Shown: positions 22,925 to 35,190, numbered from the stretch's first letter. The stretch is DNA of 64,000 nt from JASHPR01 sp963729365 (GCA_963729365.1 CAVSNQ010000013.1:992001-1056000), one strand, 5' to 3'. The notes: a model not told the origin generated them from the sequence alone. Program-made: numbers and translations.

Positions 22925-24808
22925 GTGACCATTTCGCGTCGGCCAAGAACGCTCGCGGTGTGCGGCTTCGCCGCGGCCACAGCGGCGGCCATGAGCCTGG
23001 CGGCCTGCTCAACGGGCAGCTCCGGCGGATCGATTACCTCGACGACCGGCGCGTTCGGCTCGGTGCCCGCGGCCAGCGGCACGCCGACGGCCGGCACGAT
23101 CACCTGGGCGGAGCCGCCCGGCTCGGCACCGACCTGGATCCTCCCGGTCGTCCCGGGGGCCGACTTCACCGTCTACAGCACCAGCGACTTCTCGTACGAG
23201 TCGTGGCGGCCGCTGTACTGGACCCAGAACGGGGTCAGCCCGTCGATAAATCAGGCCCTGAGCCTGGCGTACACGCCGACATACTCCAACGGCGACAAGA
23301 CGGTCACGATCCGGCTGAAGACCAACTACAAGTGGTCCGACGGCCAGCCGCTGACCTCGAAGGACGTGCTGTTCTTCATCGACGAGGTGCGGGCCGCCGT
23401 CCGCGAGAGCGGCGCTAACTGGGGAAGTTACTCCCCGGGCCTCGGGATACCCGACCAGGTGGTAGGGGCCAGCACGCCGAACGCGACCACGCTCGTGCTG
23501 AACCTAAACAAGGCGGTCAACCCGCTGTGGTTCACGGACAACAACCTCGCGCTGATCCAGCCCATGCCGGTCCATGCCTGGGCCAAGGCCTCGGCCAGCG
23601 GCCCGGTCCTGGACTTCACTAACCCGGCGGACGCAAAGGCGATCTACGACTTCCTGGCCAAGGAGTCGGGCTCCACGGGCACCTACGCGACGAACCCGCT
23701 CTGGCAGGTGGTGGACGGACCGTACCGGCTGACCGCGTTCAACAACACCACCGGCGCGTACACCATGGCCCCGAACCCCAGCTACGGCGGCCCGAAGTCG
23801 AAGATCGTCCCGACCCTGCAGGCGATCCCGTACACGTCCGACACCGCCGAGTTCAACGCGGTGCTGTCGCACAGCATCGACATCGGCTACATGCCGCAGA
23901 CCGACGTGCCGCAGCTCGCCCGGGTCAAGTCGGCCGGGTACCACGTCTTCGGCTATCCCGACTGGGGCTTCACCTACGTGAACTACAACTTCGCCGACAA
24001 AACCGGCGACTTCAACAACATCATCAATCAGCTCTACGTCCGGCAGGCGCTCGCGCACCTGGAGGACGAGGAGGGCTACGTCAAGGCGTTCTTCCACGGA
24101 GCGGGCGGGCTAGCGTACGGGCCGGTGCCCGCGGTCCCGGTGTCGCCGTACAGCCCGACGAACGCGCTGACGAACCCCTACCCGTTCAGCATCAGCGCGG
24201 CGGGCAACCTGCTCAAGTCGCACGGCTGGAACGTGGTGCCCGGCGGTACCAGCACCTGCGCCAAGCCGGGCACCGGGCCGGGTGAGTGCGGCAGCGGGAT
24301 CCCGGCCGGCACCAAGCTCGCGTTCAACGTGCTTTACATCAACGACCCGGCCATCTTCGGAGAGCAGCTGACCGACTGGGCGTCGGACGCGAAGAAGGTC
24401 GGCATCGCGATCGCGCTGCAGGCCGGTACCTTCAACCACGTTGTCGACGTGGCCGACGATCCCGGCTCGCCGAAGACCATCAACCAGTGGGCAATGTCGG
24501 ACTACGGCGGCTTCACCAACGATCCGTACCCGACCACATTCGGTATCTTCAACACCGCCGGCACGGACAACGGCGGGTTCTACGACAACGCGGAGGCGAA
24601 CAAGCTGATCAACGCGTCGGTGACCGGCGGCAACCCGAACGCCGTCAAGGCCGAGGCGTCCTACCTCACGCAGCAGCAGCCGAGCCTGTTCCAGCCCAAC
24701 CCCGACAACATCATCGTGTGGAAGGACAACGTCTCCGGTCAGCCGGCCGCGATCCAGGCCATGACTCAGTACTACCTCAACACGGAGCTGATGTACCTGA
24801 CGAAATAA
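22925..24808 (+). CDS. Oligopeptide-type ABC transporter substrate-binding lipoprotein
   Basis: 627 aa from GTG at 22925, selected because it places a clean lipoprotein signal at the N-terminus: MTISRRPR, hydrophobic core, lipobox LAAC with Cys28. The mature part is an SBP family 5 protein: LRPLYW-like region SWRPLYWTQNG, TVTIRLKTNYKWSDGQPLTSKDVLF, YVNYNFADKTG, VRQALAHLEDEEGYVKAFF. It binds peptides, opines or similar solutes outside the membrane and feeds the permease pair downstream. Four importer components follow in order, so it heads the operon. Confidence 0.93.
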   Translation: MTISRRPRTLAVCGFAAATAAAMSLAACSTGSSGGSITSTTGAFGSVPAASGTPTAGTITWAEPPGSAPTWILPVVPGADFTVYSTSDFSYESWRPLYWTQNGVSPSINQALSLAYTPTYSNGDKTVTIRLKTNYKWSDGQPLTSKDVLFFIDEVRAAVRESGANWGSYSPGLGIPDQVVGASTPNATTLVLNLNKAVNPLWFTDNNLALIQPMPVHAWAKASASGPVLDFTNPADAKAIYDFLAKESGSTGTYATNPLWQVVDGPYRLTAFNNTTGAYTMAPNPSYGGPKSKIVPTLQAIPYTSDTAEFNAVLSHSIDIGYMPQTDVPQLARVKSAGYHVFGYPDWGFTYVNYNFADKTGDFNNIINQLYVRQALAHLEDEEGYVKAFFHGAGGLAYGPVPAVPVSPYSPTNALTNPYPFSISAAGNLLKSHGWNVVPGGTSTCAKPGTGPGECGSGIPAGTKLAFNVLYINDPAIFGEQLTDWASDAKKVGIAIALQAGTFNHVVDVADDPGSPKTINQWAMSDYGGFTNDPYPTTFGIFNTAGTDNGGFYDNAEANKLINASVTGGNPNAVKAEASYLTQQQPSLFQPNPDNIIVWKDNVSGQPAAIQAMTQYYLNTELMYLTK

Positions 24809-24847
24809 CGGGACCGGGCGTGGGACATCAGCTAAGAGGCGTGGGCC

Positions 24848-25795
24848 GTGACGGCTTACCTGATCCGCCGGGCGGCAACGGCGATCGTGGTGGTGTTCGG
24901 TGTCTCGATCTTCATCTTCCTGATGCTGCACGTGATCTACCCCACGCCCGCCATCGATGTGCTCGGCCCGCACGCCAACAAGCTGTCCATCGCGGAGTGG
25001 AACGCCCAGCACGGCTTCGATGAGCCGTGGATCGAGCAGTACCTGCGCTACATCAACCAGTTGCTGCACGGGAACCTCGGCTACTCCTACAAGCTGAATC
25101 AGAGCGTGGCCTCGCTGTTCCGCGAGCGCTGGCTGCGCAGCGCCTACCTGTCCGGCGTCACGCTGGTCCTGTCGGTCGTGATCGCGGTCCCGCTCGGCAT
25201 CTACCAGGCGATCCGGAGGAACACGGTCGGCGACGCCGTCGTAACCACCGGCGCGTTCGTGACCTACGCGATGCCGGACTTCTTCCTGTACCTGATCGCG
25301 ATCCAGGCGTTCGCGATCGCCATCCCGATCTTCAGCTACGAGGGCCCGCAGACCACCTCGATGGTGTCGATCATCTTCGACTGGCGGGCAATGACGCTGC
25401 CGATCGTCTGCCTGACCCTGCTGAACCTGGCCGGGTACTCCCGGTACATGCGGTCGGCCGCGATCGACACGGTGGCCCAGGACTACATCAAGGCGGCCCG
25501 GGCCAAGGGCCTGCCAGAGCGGCTGGTGCTGCTGCGGCACCTGGTCCGCAACGCGTTCCTGCCGATGATCACCCTGATCGGGTTGTCGATCCCGGACCTG
25601 CTGGCCGGCAACCTGATCTGCGAGGCGGTCTTCAACTTCCCCGGCCTCGGGCTGCTGTTCTACGACAGCCTGGGCACCGCCGACTACCCGGTCCTGCTCG
25701 CCTACACGCTGGTCGGCGCCGTGCTGACCGTCGCCGGTAATTTCGTCGCTGACATCGCCCTGACCGTCGCCGACCCGAGGATCCGGCTTGTCTGA
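24848..25795 (+). CDS. ABC transporter permease, DppB/OppB type
   Basis: 315 aa, GTG. Six hydrophobic segments, N-terminal YLIRRAATAIVVVFGVSIFIF, and the coupling EAA loop YIKAARAKGLPERLVLLRHLVRNAFLPM. It is the first inner-membrane permease of the oligopeptide-type importer and partner of the frameshifted DppC-like gene. Confidence 0.93.
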   Translation: MTAYLIRRAATAIVVVFGVSIFIFLMLHVIYPTPAIDVLGPHANKLSIAEWNAQHGFDEPWIEQYLRYINQLLHGNLGYSYKLNQSVASLFRERWLRSAYLSGVTLVLSVVIAVPLGIYQAIRRNTVGDAVVTTGAFVTYAMPDFFLYLIAIQAFAIAIPIFSYEGPQTTSMVSIIFDWRAMTLPIVCLTLLNLAGYSRYMRSAAIDTVAQDYIKAARAKGLPERLVLLRHLVRNAFLPMITLIGLSIPDLLAGNLICEAVFNFPGLGLLFYDSLGTADYPVLLAYTLVGAVLTVAGNFVADIALTVADPRIRLV

Positions 25796-25822
25796 CCGCC
25801 ATCTGCACCCGGGAGCGCGCCG

Positions 25823-26735
25823 ATGACCAACCTCGGCACATCGCCGATACCGCCCGAGCTGGCCCGGGCGCCCGAGGGCGGCGCGATCGGGCCGATCCAG
25901 AGCGGCTGGCGGCTCGGGGTTCGGGAGTTCGCCCGGAACAAGCTGGCCGTGGCCGGCCTGGCCGTGCTCATCTTCTTCGTGCTGTTCTGTTACCTCGGGC
26001 CGCTGGTCTACCACGGCCCGCTGAGCTCGAACCTCACGGCCACGAACCTGCCGCCGGGTGGCGGGCATCCGCTCGGCACCGACAACCAGGGCTTCGACGT
26101 GGTCGAGGAGCTGATGATCGGCGGCCGGGCCGCGCTCGAGATCGGCTTCCTCTCCGCGTTCATCGGGATGATCTGGGGCGCGATCTGGGGCGCGATATCC
26201 GGGCTGGCCGGCGGGCTGCTCGACGGGTTCCTGATGCGGATCGTGGACGTCCTGCTGTCGATCCCGTTCCTGTTCGTCGTGCTGATCGTCGCAGTCAGGT
26301 ACGGCGCGACCGTGCTCGGGCTCAGCGTGATCATCGGGATCTTCACCTGGCAGGTCCCGGCCCGGCTGGTCCGCGGCGAGGTGCTGACGCTGCGGGTGCG
26401 AGACTTCGTCTCCGCGGCCCGCGCCGCCGGGCCGGCTGGTTCCGGCTGATGAACCGGCACCTGCTGCCCAACTCGCTCGGGGTCATCATCGTGACCGCGA
26501 CGTTCAGCGTAGCCGACGCGATCCTGGCCGTCGCCACCCTCGGGTTCCTCGGCTTCGGGCTGCAGTACCCGACCTTTGACTGGGGGGACATGCTCAACAA
26601 CGGGATCACGTACCTGCAGGACGGCTACTGGTGGCAGGTCTACCCGGTCGGGATCTGCATCGTCGTGGTCGTGATGGCCTGCAACCTGCTCGGCGACGCG
26701 CTGCGCGACGCGCTCGATGTGAGGCTGCGCCGCCG

Positions 26736-26739
<4 letters not shown>
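25823..26739 (+). pseudogene. ABC transporter permease, DppC/OppC type, disrupted by one missing base
   Basis: From ATG 25823 the frame reads a normal DppC start (GWRLGVREFARNKLAVAGL, LGTDNQGFDV) through RDFVSAARAAG and then stops at 26447-26449. The next frame continues the family sequence without loss (AGWFRLMNRHLLPNSLGVI) to 26739. The total length is 917 bases, one short of a multiple of three. Adding one G to the GGG at about 26429-26431 restores AARAAGAGWFRLMNRHLLPN, the expected EAA loop. No slippery heptamer is present, so programmed shifting is unlikely. This is either a base-calling error or a recent mutation that would inactivate the importer. Confidence 0.9.
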
Positions 26740-28814
<2,075 letters not shown>

Positions 28815-28958
28815 ACGCCGAACGCAGCCTCGCCCAGGGCCGTGACACCACCCGCTACCCGGCTACGCTGGCCTACCCCTGGCGGGCACTGCCCGAGACC
28901 CCGGATGGCCCCGCGCCTGTCCATGTTGCCAAGACGCCTGGATCCGGTCCGGCCCGGA

Positions 28959-29615
28959 CTAGCTGGAGTGATCGATGTCCACGGGCGGCAGGTTCTCCAC
29001 CTGCTGCTTGGTGATGTTGAGCCGGATTCCGTCCTGGACTCCGGTCACGGCACTGATCGGGATGGCGACTTCCTTGCGCCCCCAAAGATGCCCCTCCTGG
29101 AGCAGCACATCGGTCACCCGGTCATCGCCTGGATCGGCGAGCAAGCCCCGGACCCGCCCGATCTCACCATCCACGGCATGAACACGGTCACCGGGCCGCA
29201 CCTGAATCTCACCCTGCGGAACAACGTCTTGAATGATCACTCTGCGGTGTACCGGCTGGGGGCCGACGTCGATGAGCCCGCCGCCGACGGGCGCGTATGC
29301 CTCGCTGCCGCCGTCGTATACCAAGCCGTCGCCGACGAGCCCGCCGCTGCCGATGCCTTCCGCCACGCCGCTTTCCTCGGCGCGGTCAAGCTGGTCGAAC
29401 TCCGCGCGCGTGCAGCGCAGCCTGATTTCGCCGGCCGTAGTCTCGACCAGGTCCAGGGGAACGAGCCGCCCGGCCTCCCGCCGGTGCCCCGGCTGGATGA
29501 CAAGGTGGGTGACCGTATCAGCGGCTGGGTCGATGACCAAACGGCGCACCTCGCCGCACGAACCATCCGAGCAGCTGGCCTTGGCCCCGATCGCGAACTG
29601 TGTCTCCTTTGCCAC
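28959..29615 (-). CDS. PRC-barrel domain protein
   Basis: 218 aa, GTG start. Two PRC-barrel-like halves: residues about 5-75 (FAIGAKASCSDGSCGEVRRLVI, HLVIQPGHRREAGRLVPLDLV) and about 130-210 (IQVRPGDRVHAVDGEIGRVRGLL, GHLWGRKEVAIPISAV). The linker is Gly-rich. PRC barrels bind RNA, ribosome-assembly factors or other proteins. The double form is common in actinobacterial stress proteins, but the role here is unknown. It converges with the importer operon. Confidence 0.85.
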   Translation of the reverse strand: MAKETQFAIGAKASCSDGSCGEVRRLVIDPAADTVTHLVIQPGHRREAGRLVPLDLVETTAGEIRLRCTRAEFDQLDRAEESGVAEGIGSGGLVGDGLVYDGGSEAYAPVGGGLIDVGPQPVHRRVIIQDVVPQGEIQVRPGDRVHAVDGEIGRVRGLLADPGDDRVTDVLLQEGHLWGRKEVAIPISAVTGVQDGIRLNITKQQVENLPPVDIDHSS

Positions 29616-29762
29616 TGCTGCCCTGCCTTTCCGGGCTACGCGGCGCCGGGTTCGTGCGGACAGCGGGGACGAAGCGGCCGGACTCGCGGGTACCTCGCGG
29701 TCAGCTGGCGCCTGCTCATGCCTACTCCGAGTGTAATCTCGCCGGCGGCCGGCCGGCGACCG

Positions 29763-30827
29763 CTAGCCGCGCGCGGCCCCCTCTAGCGTGGCCACGACCA
29801 GCCGGCCGAGCGACGCGAGGTCATACCCGCCTTCCTGAATCAGGACCGCCGGGCCCAGGGCGGCAATCCGGTGGCCCGCCTCGCGGTAGCCCTCCTCGGT
29901 GACCTGCAGCGGGCTCTCCGGGTCCTCGGCCGCGGCGTCTACGCCCAGCGAGATCACCAGGGCGTCGGAGCCCCGGGCCCGCACCTCGCCGCACAGCACG
30001 TCCAGGGCGGCCAGCCAGCCGTCGTCCCCGGTCCCCGGAGCCAGCGGCAGGTTGCGGTTACCGCCCTCTCCCGGCCCCCTCCCCCGCTCCTCCGGGTAGC
30101 CGGCGTAGTGCGGGAACCAGCCCGCCCCCGGATCGACGTGCAGCGAGCCGTACCAGACATCGGCCCGGTCGTAGAAGATCATCTGCGTGCCGTTGCCGTG
30201 ATGCGCGTCGATGTCCAGCACCGCCACCCGCTCCGCCCCGGCGACCCGGAGCGCCTGCGCGGCGACCGCGGCATTGTTCAGATAGCAGGATCCCCCGTAC
30301 GCGCTCCGGGTCGCGTGATGACCCGGAGGCCGGCACAGCGCGTACGCCAGCCGCTCGCCTGAGCTGACCAGGTCGGCCGCGGTCAGCGCGGCATCCACCG
30401 CCCCCCGGATGGCAGCCCAGCTACCCGGCCCGACCAGCGTCATCGTGTCGTAGCAGAACAACCCGGCCCGCGCGTGGACGGCGGCCGGCGAGCGCAGCGG
30501 CAGGCCGTCCAGCAGCCCGGAGGTCGGGAACACGTAGGGCACGACGCGGTCGCGGCCGTACTCGGCGGGCAGCCCGGCGTCGGACCAGTCCCGCCAGATC
30601 CCGGCCAGGTGATCAACCAGCCGCGGATCGTGCACCGCGAGCAGGATCGCGTCATCGTGCTCCCGGGCGGCCAGCACCGGCGCGCCCGCCGCTGACAGCG
30701 CGTCGCGCAGCGCCAGCGCCCTGGCCGGCACCTCCGTCCCCGGGTCCCGGACGCCGAGCCACACCTCGCCCGCTGGCTCGTGACGCACGCAGTCCTCGCT
30801 CCAGACCACCGGGACCGGCAGGCTCAC
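29763..30827 (-). CDS. Histone-deacetylase-family amidohydrolase (acetylpolyamine/AcuC-like)
   Basis: 354 aa, GTG with GGAGGTGA upstream. Zinc-dependent deacetylase fold: RPPGHHAT (catalytic His170/171), LDIDAHHGNGTQ (zinc ligands D207 and H209), and ISLGVDAAAEDP for the third ligand; the catalytic Tyr region is at IQEGGYDLASLG. Bacterial members remove acyl groups from acetylpolyamines, proteins or small amides. The gene diverges from a P1-family peptidase across 43 bases, suggesting shared control. Substrate unknown. Confidence 0.92.
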   Translation of the reverse strand: MSLPVPVVWSEDCVRHEPAGEVWLGVRDPGTEVPARALALRDALSAAGAPVLAAREHDDAILLAVHDPRLVDHLAGIWRDWSDAGLPAEYGRDRVVPYVFPTSGLLDGLPLRSPAAVHARAGLFCYDTMTLVGPGSWAAIRGAVDAALTAADLVSSGERLAYALCRPPGHHATRSAYGGSCYLNNAAVAAQALRVAGAERVAVLDIDAHHGNGTQMIFYDRADVWYGSLHVDPGAGWFPHYAGYPEERGRGPGEGGNRNLPLAPGTGDDGWLAALDVLCGEVRARGSDALVISLGVDAAAEDPESPLQVTEEGYREAGHRIAALGPAVLIQEGGYDLASLGRLVVATLEGAARG

Positions 30828-30870
30828 TCGCTCACCTCCGCGCGGCGCCGACCGGCGTTACCATCACGGA

Positions 30871-31962
30871 ATGCCGCGCGTCACCGATCTTGGCATCACG
30901 ATCGGACTCCTGCCACCTGGCCCGACCGGGTCGGTGCTCGACGTTCCCGGCGTGGGCCTGGGCCACGCCACGGTGTGGCGGGACGAGGCGCCCCCGCCGG
31001 CCGGCCGCGGGATCGCCCGGACCGGGGTCACCGTGCTCGACCCGGGCGGCGACCTGTTCACCTCCCCGGTCCCCGCCGGGGCCGCGGTGCTCAACGGGGC
31101 CGGTGAGTGCACGGGCCTGCTGACCGCGCTGGAATGGGGGCTGGCCGAGACCCCGGTATTCCTTACCTCGACCATGCAGCTGGGGCGGGTCTACGACGCC
31201 GCGTGCGAACTGCTCATCGAGGAGCAGCCCGCGATCGGGAACGACGATGTCATCATCCCCATCGTCGCGGAATGCGACGACAGCTTCCTCAATGACACCC
31301 GGCGCATGCAAGTGGACCGCGGGGACGTGCGGGACGCCATGGCCGCCGCCCGCGCGTCGGCCGGCGCGGCGGCCGCCGCCGAGGGCGCGGTCGGCGCCGG
31401 CACGGGGATGAGCTGCCTCGGTTACAAGGGCGGCATCGGCACCGCGTCGCGAGTCCTGCCCAGCGGGGCCACCGTAGGTGTCCTCACCCTGACGAACTTC
31501 GGCGACCGGCGCCGGCTCACCGTGGCCGGGGTGCCCGTCGGCCAGCTGCTGCCTGATCCAGGCCACTCCCGGCCGCGGCCGGCCGGATCGTGCATCGTCG
31601 TCGTGGTCACCGACGGCCCGCTGGACGCGGCCGCCTGCCAGCGGGCGGCCCGTCGGCCGGCCTGGGACTGGCCCGGGCGGGCAGCACCGCCCACCACGGC
31701 AGCGGCGAGATCTTCCTGGCGCTGGCCACCGGGCTGCGCGCGCCGCGCGGCACCGCGCCATCGCGGGCCCCGGTCGCGGGCGGCGCGCTCGACGACTACT
31801 TCGCCGCCGTGGCCGAGGCCACCGAGGAAGCCGTCATCAACAGCCTGCTGCAGTCGGAGACCGTCACCGGCCGGGACGGGAACACCTCCGGCCAGATCCC
31901 CGCCGACGCGGTGCGCCGGCTGGTTACCGAGTACCCGGCGAGGAGCCGATCGTTATGCATGA
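30871..31962 (+). pseudogene. P1-family aminopeptidase (DmpA-like), disrupted by one missing base
   Basis: The frame from ATG 30871 encodes a typical DmpA start and core (GVGLGHATVW, FLTSTMQLGRVYDA, GAGTGMSCLGYKGGIGTASR, TLTNFGDRR). After LDAAACQRAARR it becomes meaningless at about 31653. The +1 frame carries on the family (AGLGLARAGSTAHHGSGEIF, EATEEAVINSLL, TVTGRDGNTS). One missing G in the GG at about 31652-31653 explains it (CGT CGG GCC GGC CTG). The corrected frame runs into the following gene and does not stop until 32174, so a second error near 31945 is possible. The family comprises self-processing N-terminal-nucleophile peptidases or amidases. Sequencing error favoured. Confidence 0.88.
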
Positions 31963-34126
31963 AGCACGCCCGGGGTCAGAGCCGCCCGTCGCGCCGGTCG
32001 CGGCGGATCTGCAGGTGCCGGGCGGTCCGCCCGCGCCGGACGGGGCGCCGCCGGGCCCCTACGCGTGGATGCGCGATCATGACCTGCCCGCCATGCGCGA
32101 CTACCTGGCCGCCGAGCGCGCGTACTACGACCGGGCGATGGAGCCGACCCGCAGCCTGCAGGACCGGCTGCTGAGCGAGATGACCGGCCGCGTGGCCGCC
32201 GCCGAGGACTCGGTGAGCTGGCGCCGCGGCGAGTTCTCCTACTTCACCCGGGTGGTCGCGGGGCAGGAACTCGAGCAGTTCTGCCGGGTGGCCGCACCCG
32301 GGCCGCCCGCGCCGCCCGCGCTGCCAGCGCCGCCCGCCGAGGCCGAGGTGCTCCTCGACCTGAACCTGCTGCTCGGCGATCCGGCCGGCGCCGGTAGCTA
32401 CGCCGACCTGGGGGTCCGCGAGGTCAGCCCGGACGGGCGGCTGCTGGCGTACTCCGTCGACTTCGCCGGCGACGAGATGTTCCAGCTCCGCATCCGTGAC
32501 CTGGCCACCGGCCAGGACCTGCCGGACCGCATCGAGCGGACCTACTACGGGCTGGGCTGGGCCGCGGACTCCCGGTCGCTGTTCTACGTGCTCACCGACC
32601 AGCTGTACCGCCCGCATGAGGTCTGGCGGCACGAGATCGGGACCGGCCCGGACGGGGATGTCCTGGTCTTCCGCGAGGACGACGAGCGTTTCGCGCTGAT
32701 CGTCCGGGCGACCCGCAGCGGCAGGTACGTGCTGATCGAGACCGAGTCGATTGAGACCACGGAGACCCTGATCATCCCCGCGGCTGCGCCGCAGACGCCG
32801 CCAGCCGTCCTGGAGCCGAGGAGGCCGGGGACCCAATACCGCGCCGATCATGCGGACGGACCGGACGGGGGCGAGTTCTACCTCGTCACCAACGACAGCG
32901 CGGAGGAGTTCCGGCTGGTCCGTGCCCCCGCACGGGCGCCGGGCCGGGCCGGCTGGACCGAGGTCATCGCGGGATCGCCGGACACCCGCCTGGTGTCGTG
33001 CCACGTGTTCGGGCCGTTCCTGGTCGTGGAGCAGCGGCACGCGGCCGCGCCGCAGCTGCGCGTCCTGCACCGCGAGTCGGGCGAGCAGCGGCTCATCGAG
33101 GCCGACGGGCCGCACTGCTCGCTCGCCCTGGGAATCAACGAGGAGTACGCAGCCACCGCGGTCACCGTGCGCACCGAGTCGCTCGTCGACCCGCCGTCCT
33201 GGCACGACGTGGACCTGGCCAGCGGTCGCTGGGAGCTGCGCAAGCGCAAGGACGTGCCGGGGTACGACCCGGCCGGGTACGTCACCGAGCGGATCGCCGC
33301 GCCCGCCGCCGACGGCGCGCTGATACCGGTGACCATCGCCTACCGGCGCGGGCAGCGCGCCGACGGCTCCGCGCCCGTCCTGCTGGACGGCTACGGCGCG
33401 TATGAGGACTGCAGCTGGCCGGAGTTCAGCGTGGCCACGCCGAGCCTGCTCGACCGCGGCGCCACCTGCGCGGTGGCCCACATACGCGGTGGCGGCGAGG
33501 GAGGCAGGCGGTGGTGGCTGCAGGGCCGGCTGGACCGCAAGCGCACCACCTTCACCGACTTCATCGCCGCGGCCGACGCGCTGGTCGCCCAGGGCTGGGC
33601 CGCCGGCGACCGGATCGTCTCCCGCGGCCGGTCGGCCGGCGGCCTGCTGCAGGGAGCGGTGTTCGCCATGGCCCCGGAGCGATGGCGGGCGGTCGTCGCC
33701 GAGGTCCCGTTCGTCGACTGCGTCACGACCATGTCCGACCCGGCCATCCCGCTCACGATCAACGAGTGGGATGAGTGGGGCGATCCCCGGGATGATCCGG
33801 CCATGCTGGCCTACCTGCGCTCCTACAGCCCGTATGACAACATGCCGCGCGCCCCCTGGCCCGACCTGCTGGTCACCGGGAGCGTGCACGACCCACGGGT
33901 GCTGATCCACGAGCCGGCGAAGTGGGTGGCCAGGCTCCGGGCCACCGCAGCGGAACGCGCCGCGGCAGGCGAGGCCGGCCAGGGCAGCCGGCTGCTCTTC
34001 CGCGCTGAGCTGGGCGCCGGGGCCCACATGGGACCGGCCGGGCGGTACGACAAGCTGCGCTACGAGGCCGAGGTCCTCGCGTTCATCGTGACCGCAGCCG
34101 GCCTGCCGGAAGCCCCGGACTACTGA
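31955..34126 (+). CDS. Prolyl oligopeptidase / oligopeptidase B (S9A)
   Basis: 723 aa, ATG with GAGGAG nine bases upstream. N-terminal beta-propeller (about 80-430) and alpha/beta-hydrolase domain. Catalytic residues: Ser560 in SRGRSAGG, Asp646 in VHDPRV, His691 in GAHMG. The S9A signature AHIRGGGEGGRRWW precedes the serine. It cleaves small peptides after basic or proline residues, in the cytosol since there is no signal peptide. With the P1 peptidase upstream and the peptide importer nearby it may help digest imported peptides. Confidence 0.94.
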   Translation: MHEARPGSEPPVAPVAADLQVPGGPPAPDGAPPGPYAWMRDHDLPAMRDYLAAERAYYDRAMEPTRSLQDRLLSEMTGRVAAAEDSVSWRRGEFSYFTRVVAGQELEQFCRVAAPGPPAPPALPAPPAEAEVLLDLNLLLGDPAGAGSYADLGVREVSPDGRLLAYSVDFAGDEMFQLRIRDLATGQDLPDRIERTYYGLGWAADSRSLFYVLTDQLYRPHEVWRHEIGTGPDGDVLVFREDDERFALIVRATRSGRYVLIETESIETTETLIIPAAAPQTPPAVLEPRRPGTQYRADHADGPDGGEFYLVTNDSAEEFRLVRAPARAPGRAGWTEVIAGSPDTRLVSCHVFGPFLVVEQRHAAAPQLRVLHRESGEQRLIEADGPHCSLALGINEEYAATAVTVRTESLVDPPSWHDVDLASGRWELRKRKDVPGYDPAGYVTERIAAPAADGALIPVTIAYRRGQRADGSAPVLLDGYGAYEDCSWPEFSVATPSLLDRGATCAVAHIRGGGEGGRRWWLQGRLDRKRTTFTDFIAAADALVAQGWAAGDRIVSRGRSAGGLLQGAVFAMAPERWRAVVAEVPFVDCVTTMSDPAIPLTINEWDEWGDPRDDPAMLAYLRSYSPYDNMPRAPWPDLLVTGSVHDPRVLIHEPAKWVARLRATAAERAAAGEAGQGSRLLFRAELGAGAHMGPAGRYDKLRYEAEVLAFIVTAAGLPEAPDY

Positions 34127-34127
34127 C

Positions 34128-35132
34128 TCAGCCAGTCCCGGGAGCACGTCCCGGCACGTGGCCGGTGTCTGCCGCCAGCCGCTCCAGCCGATCGGCGGTT
34201 CCCTGGCGGCGAGCCTGCCACATCCCGTACTTCGCGAAGAGCCCGTTGGACACCAGCAGCAGCTTCTTGCGGGGCGGTGCCATAAAGCCTTTGGACGTAT
34301 GGGGCGCGTAGACCGCGGTGCCGTCGCGGGCGACGTCCAGCCAGCCGGTGAAGATCCGGGTGCTGAGCCCGACCAGCTGCGGCCGGTATGCATGGGCGAG
34401 CATGCCTGCGCGGCGACCGCCCGGCGGAAGCAGGCCGCCCGGCACCACCAGCCGCAGGCCCGCAGCATCATGCCCGGCGACCTCCACGGGGACGACCACC
34501 GGGAACCCGTCGGCGCCCCGGTAGGCCAGCACGCGGTGCGGGAGCATGGCGATCCGCCCGGCGGCCCGGTCCACATCCACCCGCGGGCCGGTCCCGTTCT
34601 TCGGCAGCGGCTGCGGGGCAGCACTACCGGGCCAGGGCGCTCCGGTCACCTCCATCGCGCCCGCGGCGCCCAGGTCTGGCCAGGCGACCATCCGCTCGAC
34701 GGTGACATCCACGAAAACCCGCTCGAAGTAATACTCACGGAGCAGCCGGTCCCACACCGGGCCGCGCACGACTGTGCCAAAGTAACGCTCCGCCTGCGGG
34801 ATCATCGCCTCCAGCCGCTCGCGCGAGGGCCTGATATCCACCGATGCCCGGCCCTGAGCCAGCACGAACGCCGGGTTCGCCGAGAACCCGTGCTCACGCG
34901 CGTGAAAAGCCAGCGCCACGTGCGGGTTACCAATGATCCGCTCAAGCTTGCGCGGGAAACCAAGCGAGGTAGTGAAACCAATCCCGCCAGCATCACGCCG
35001 GTCGATGCCCACCGGAGCGACTGCGGTGACCACCGCTCCCCCGGCCGGAGTGAGGTACGCGACCGCCGCCGTCAGATCGCCCCTGATCACCTCATCAACC
35101 TCATCAGACCAGCGGACAGGCTCGCCGATCAT
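34128..35132 (-). CDS. Pyridoxamine-5'-phosphate-oxidase-like split-barrel flavoprotein
   Basis: 334 aa, ATG. The N-terminal half has the FMN/F420-binding split-barrel look: RWSDEVDEVIRGDLTAAVAYLTPAGGAVVTAV, GFTTSLGFPRKLERIIGNPHVALAFHARE, VLAQGRASV. The C-terminal half repeats a weaker barrel-like pattern and ends with a basic segment. Possibly an F420-dependent reductase or flavin reductase; no catalytic assignment is possible. The stop lies one base from the stop of the S9 peptidase (convergent). Confidence 0.8.
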   Translation of the reverse strand: MIGEPVRWSDEVDEVIRGDLTAAVAYLTPAGGAVVTAVAPVGIDRRDAGGIGFTTSLGFPRKLERIIGNPHVALAFHAREHGFSANPAFVLAQGRASVDIRPSRERLEAMIPQAERYFGTVVRGPVWDRLLREYYFERVFVDVTVERMVAWPDLGAAGAMEVTGAPWPGSAAPQPLPKNGTGPRVDVDRAAGRIAMLPHRVLAYRGADGFPVVVPVEVAGHDAAGLRLVVPGGLLPPGGRRAGMLAHAYRPQLVGLSTRIFTGWLDVARDGTAVYAPHTSKGFMAPPRKKLLLVSNGLFAKYGMWQARRQGTADRLERLAADTGHVPGRAPGTG

Positions 35133-35190
35133 GCCGTTGCTCCTTCCGGGTTAGCTCCGTCCAGCATCACAGCTCATGAGGGCTCGAACC

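Noticed and set aside
26420..26450. Programmed -1 ribosomal frameshift in the permease
   Set aside because: No X-XXY-YYZ slippery heptamer and no evident downstream pseudoknot; an indel explains it better.
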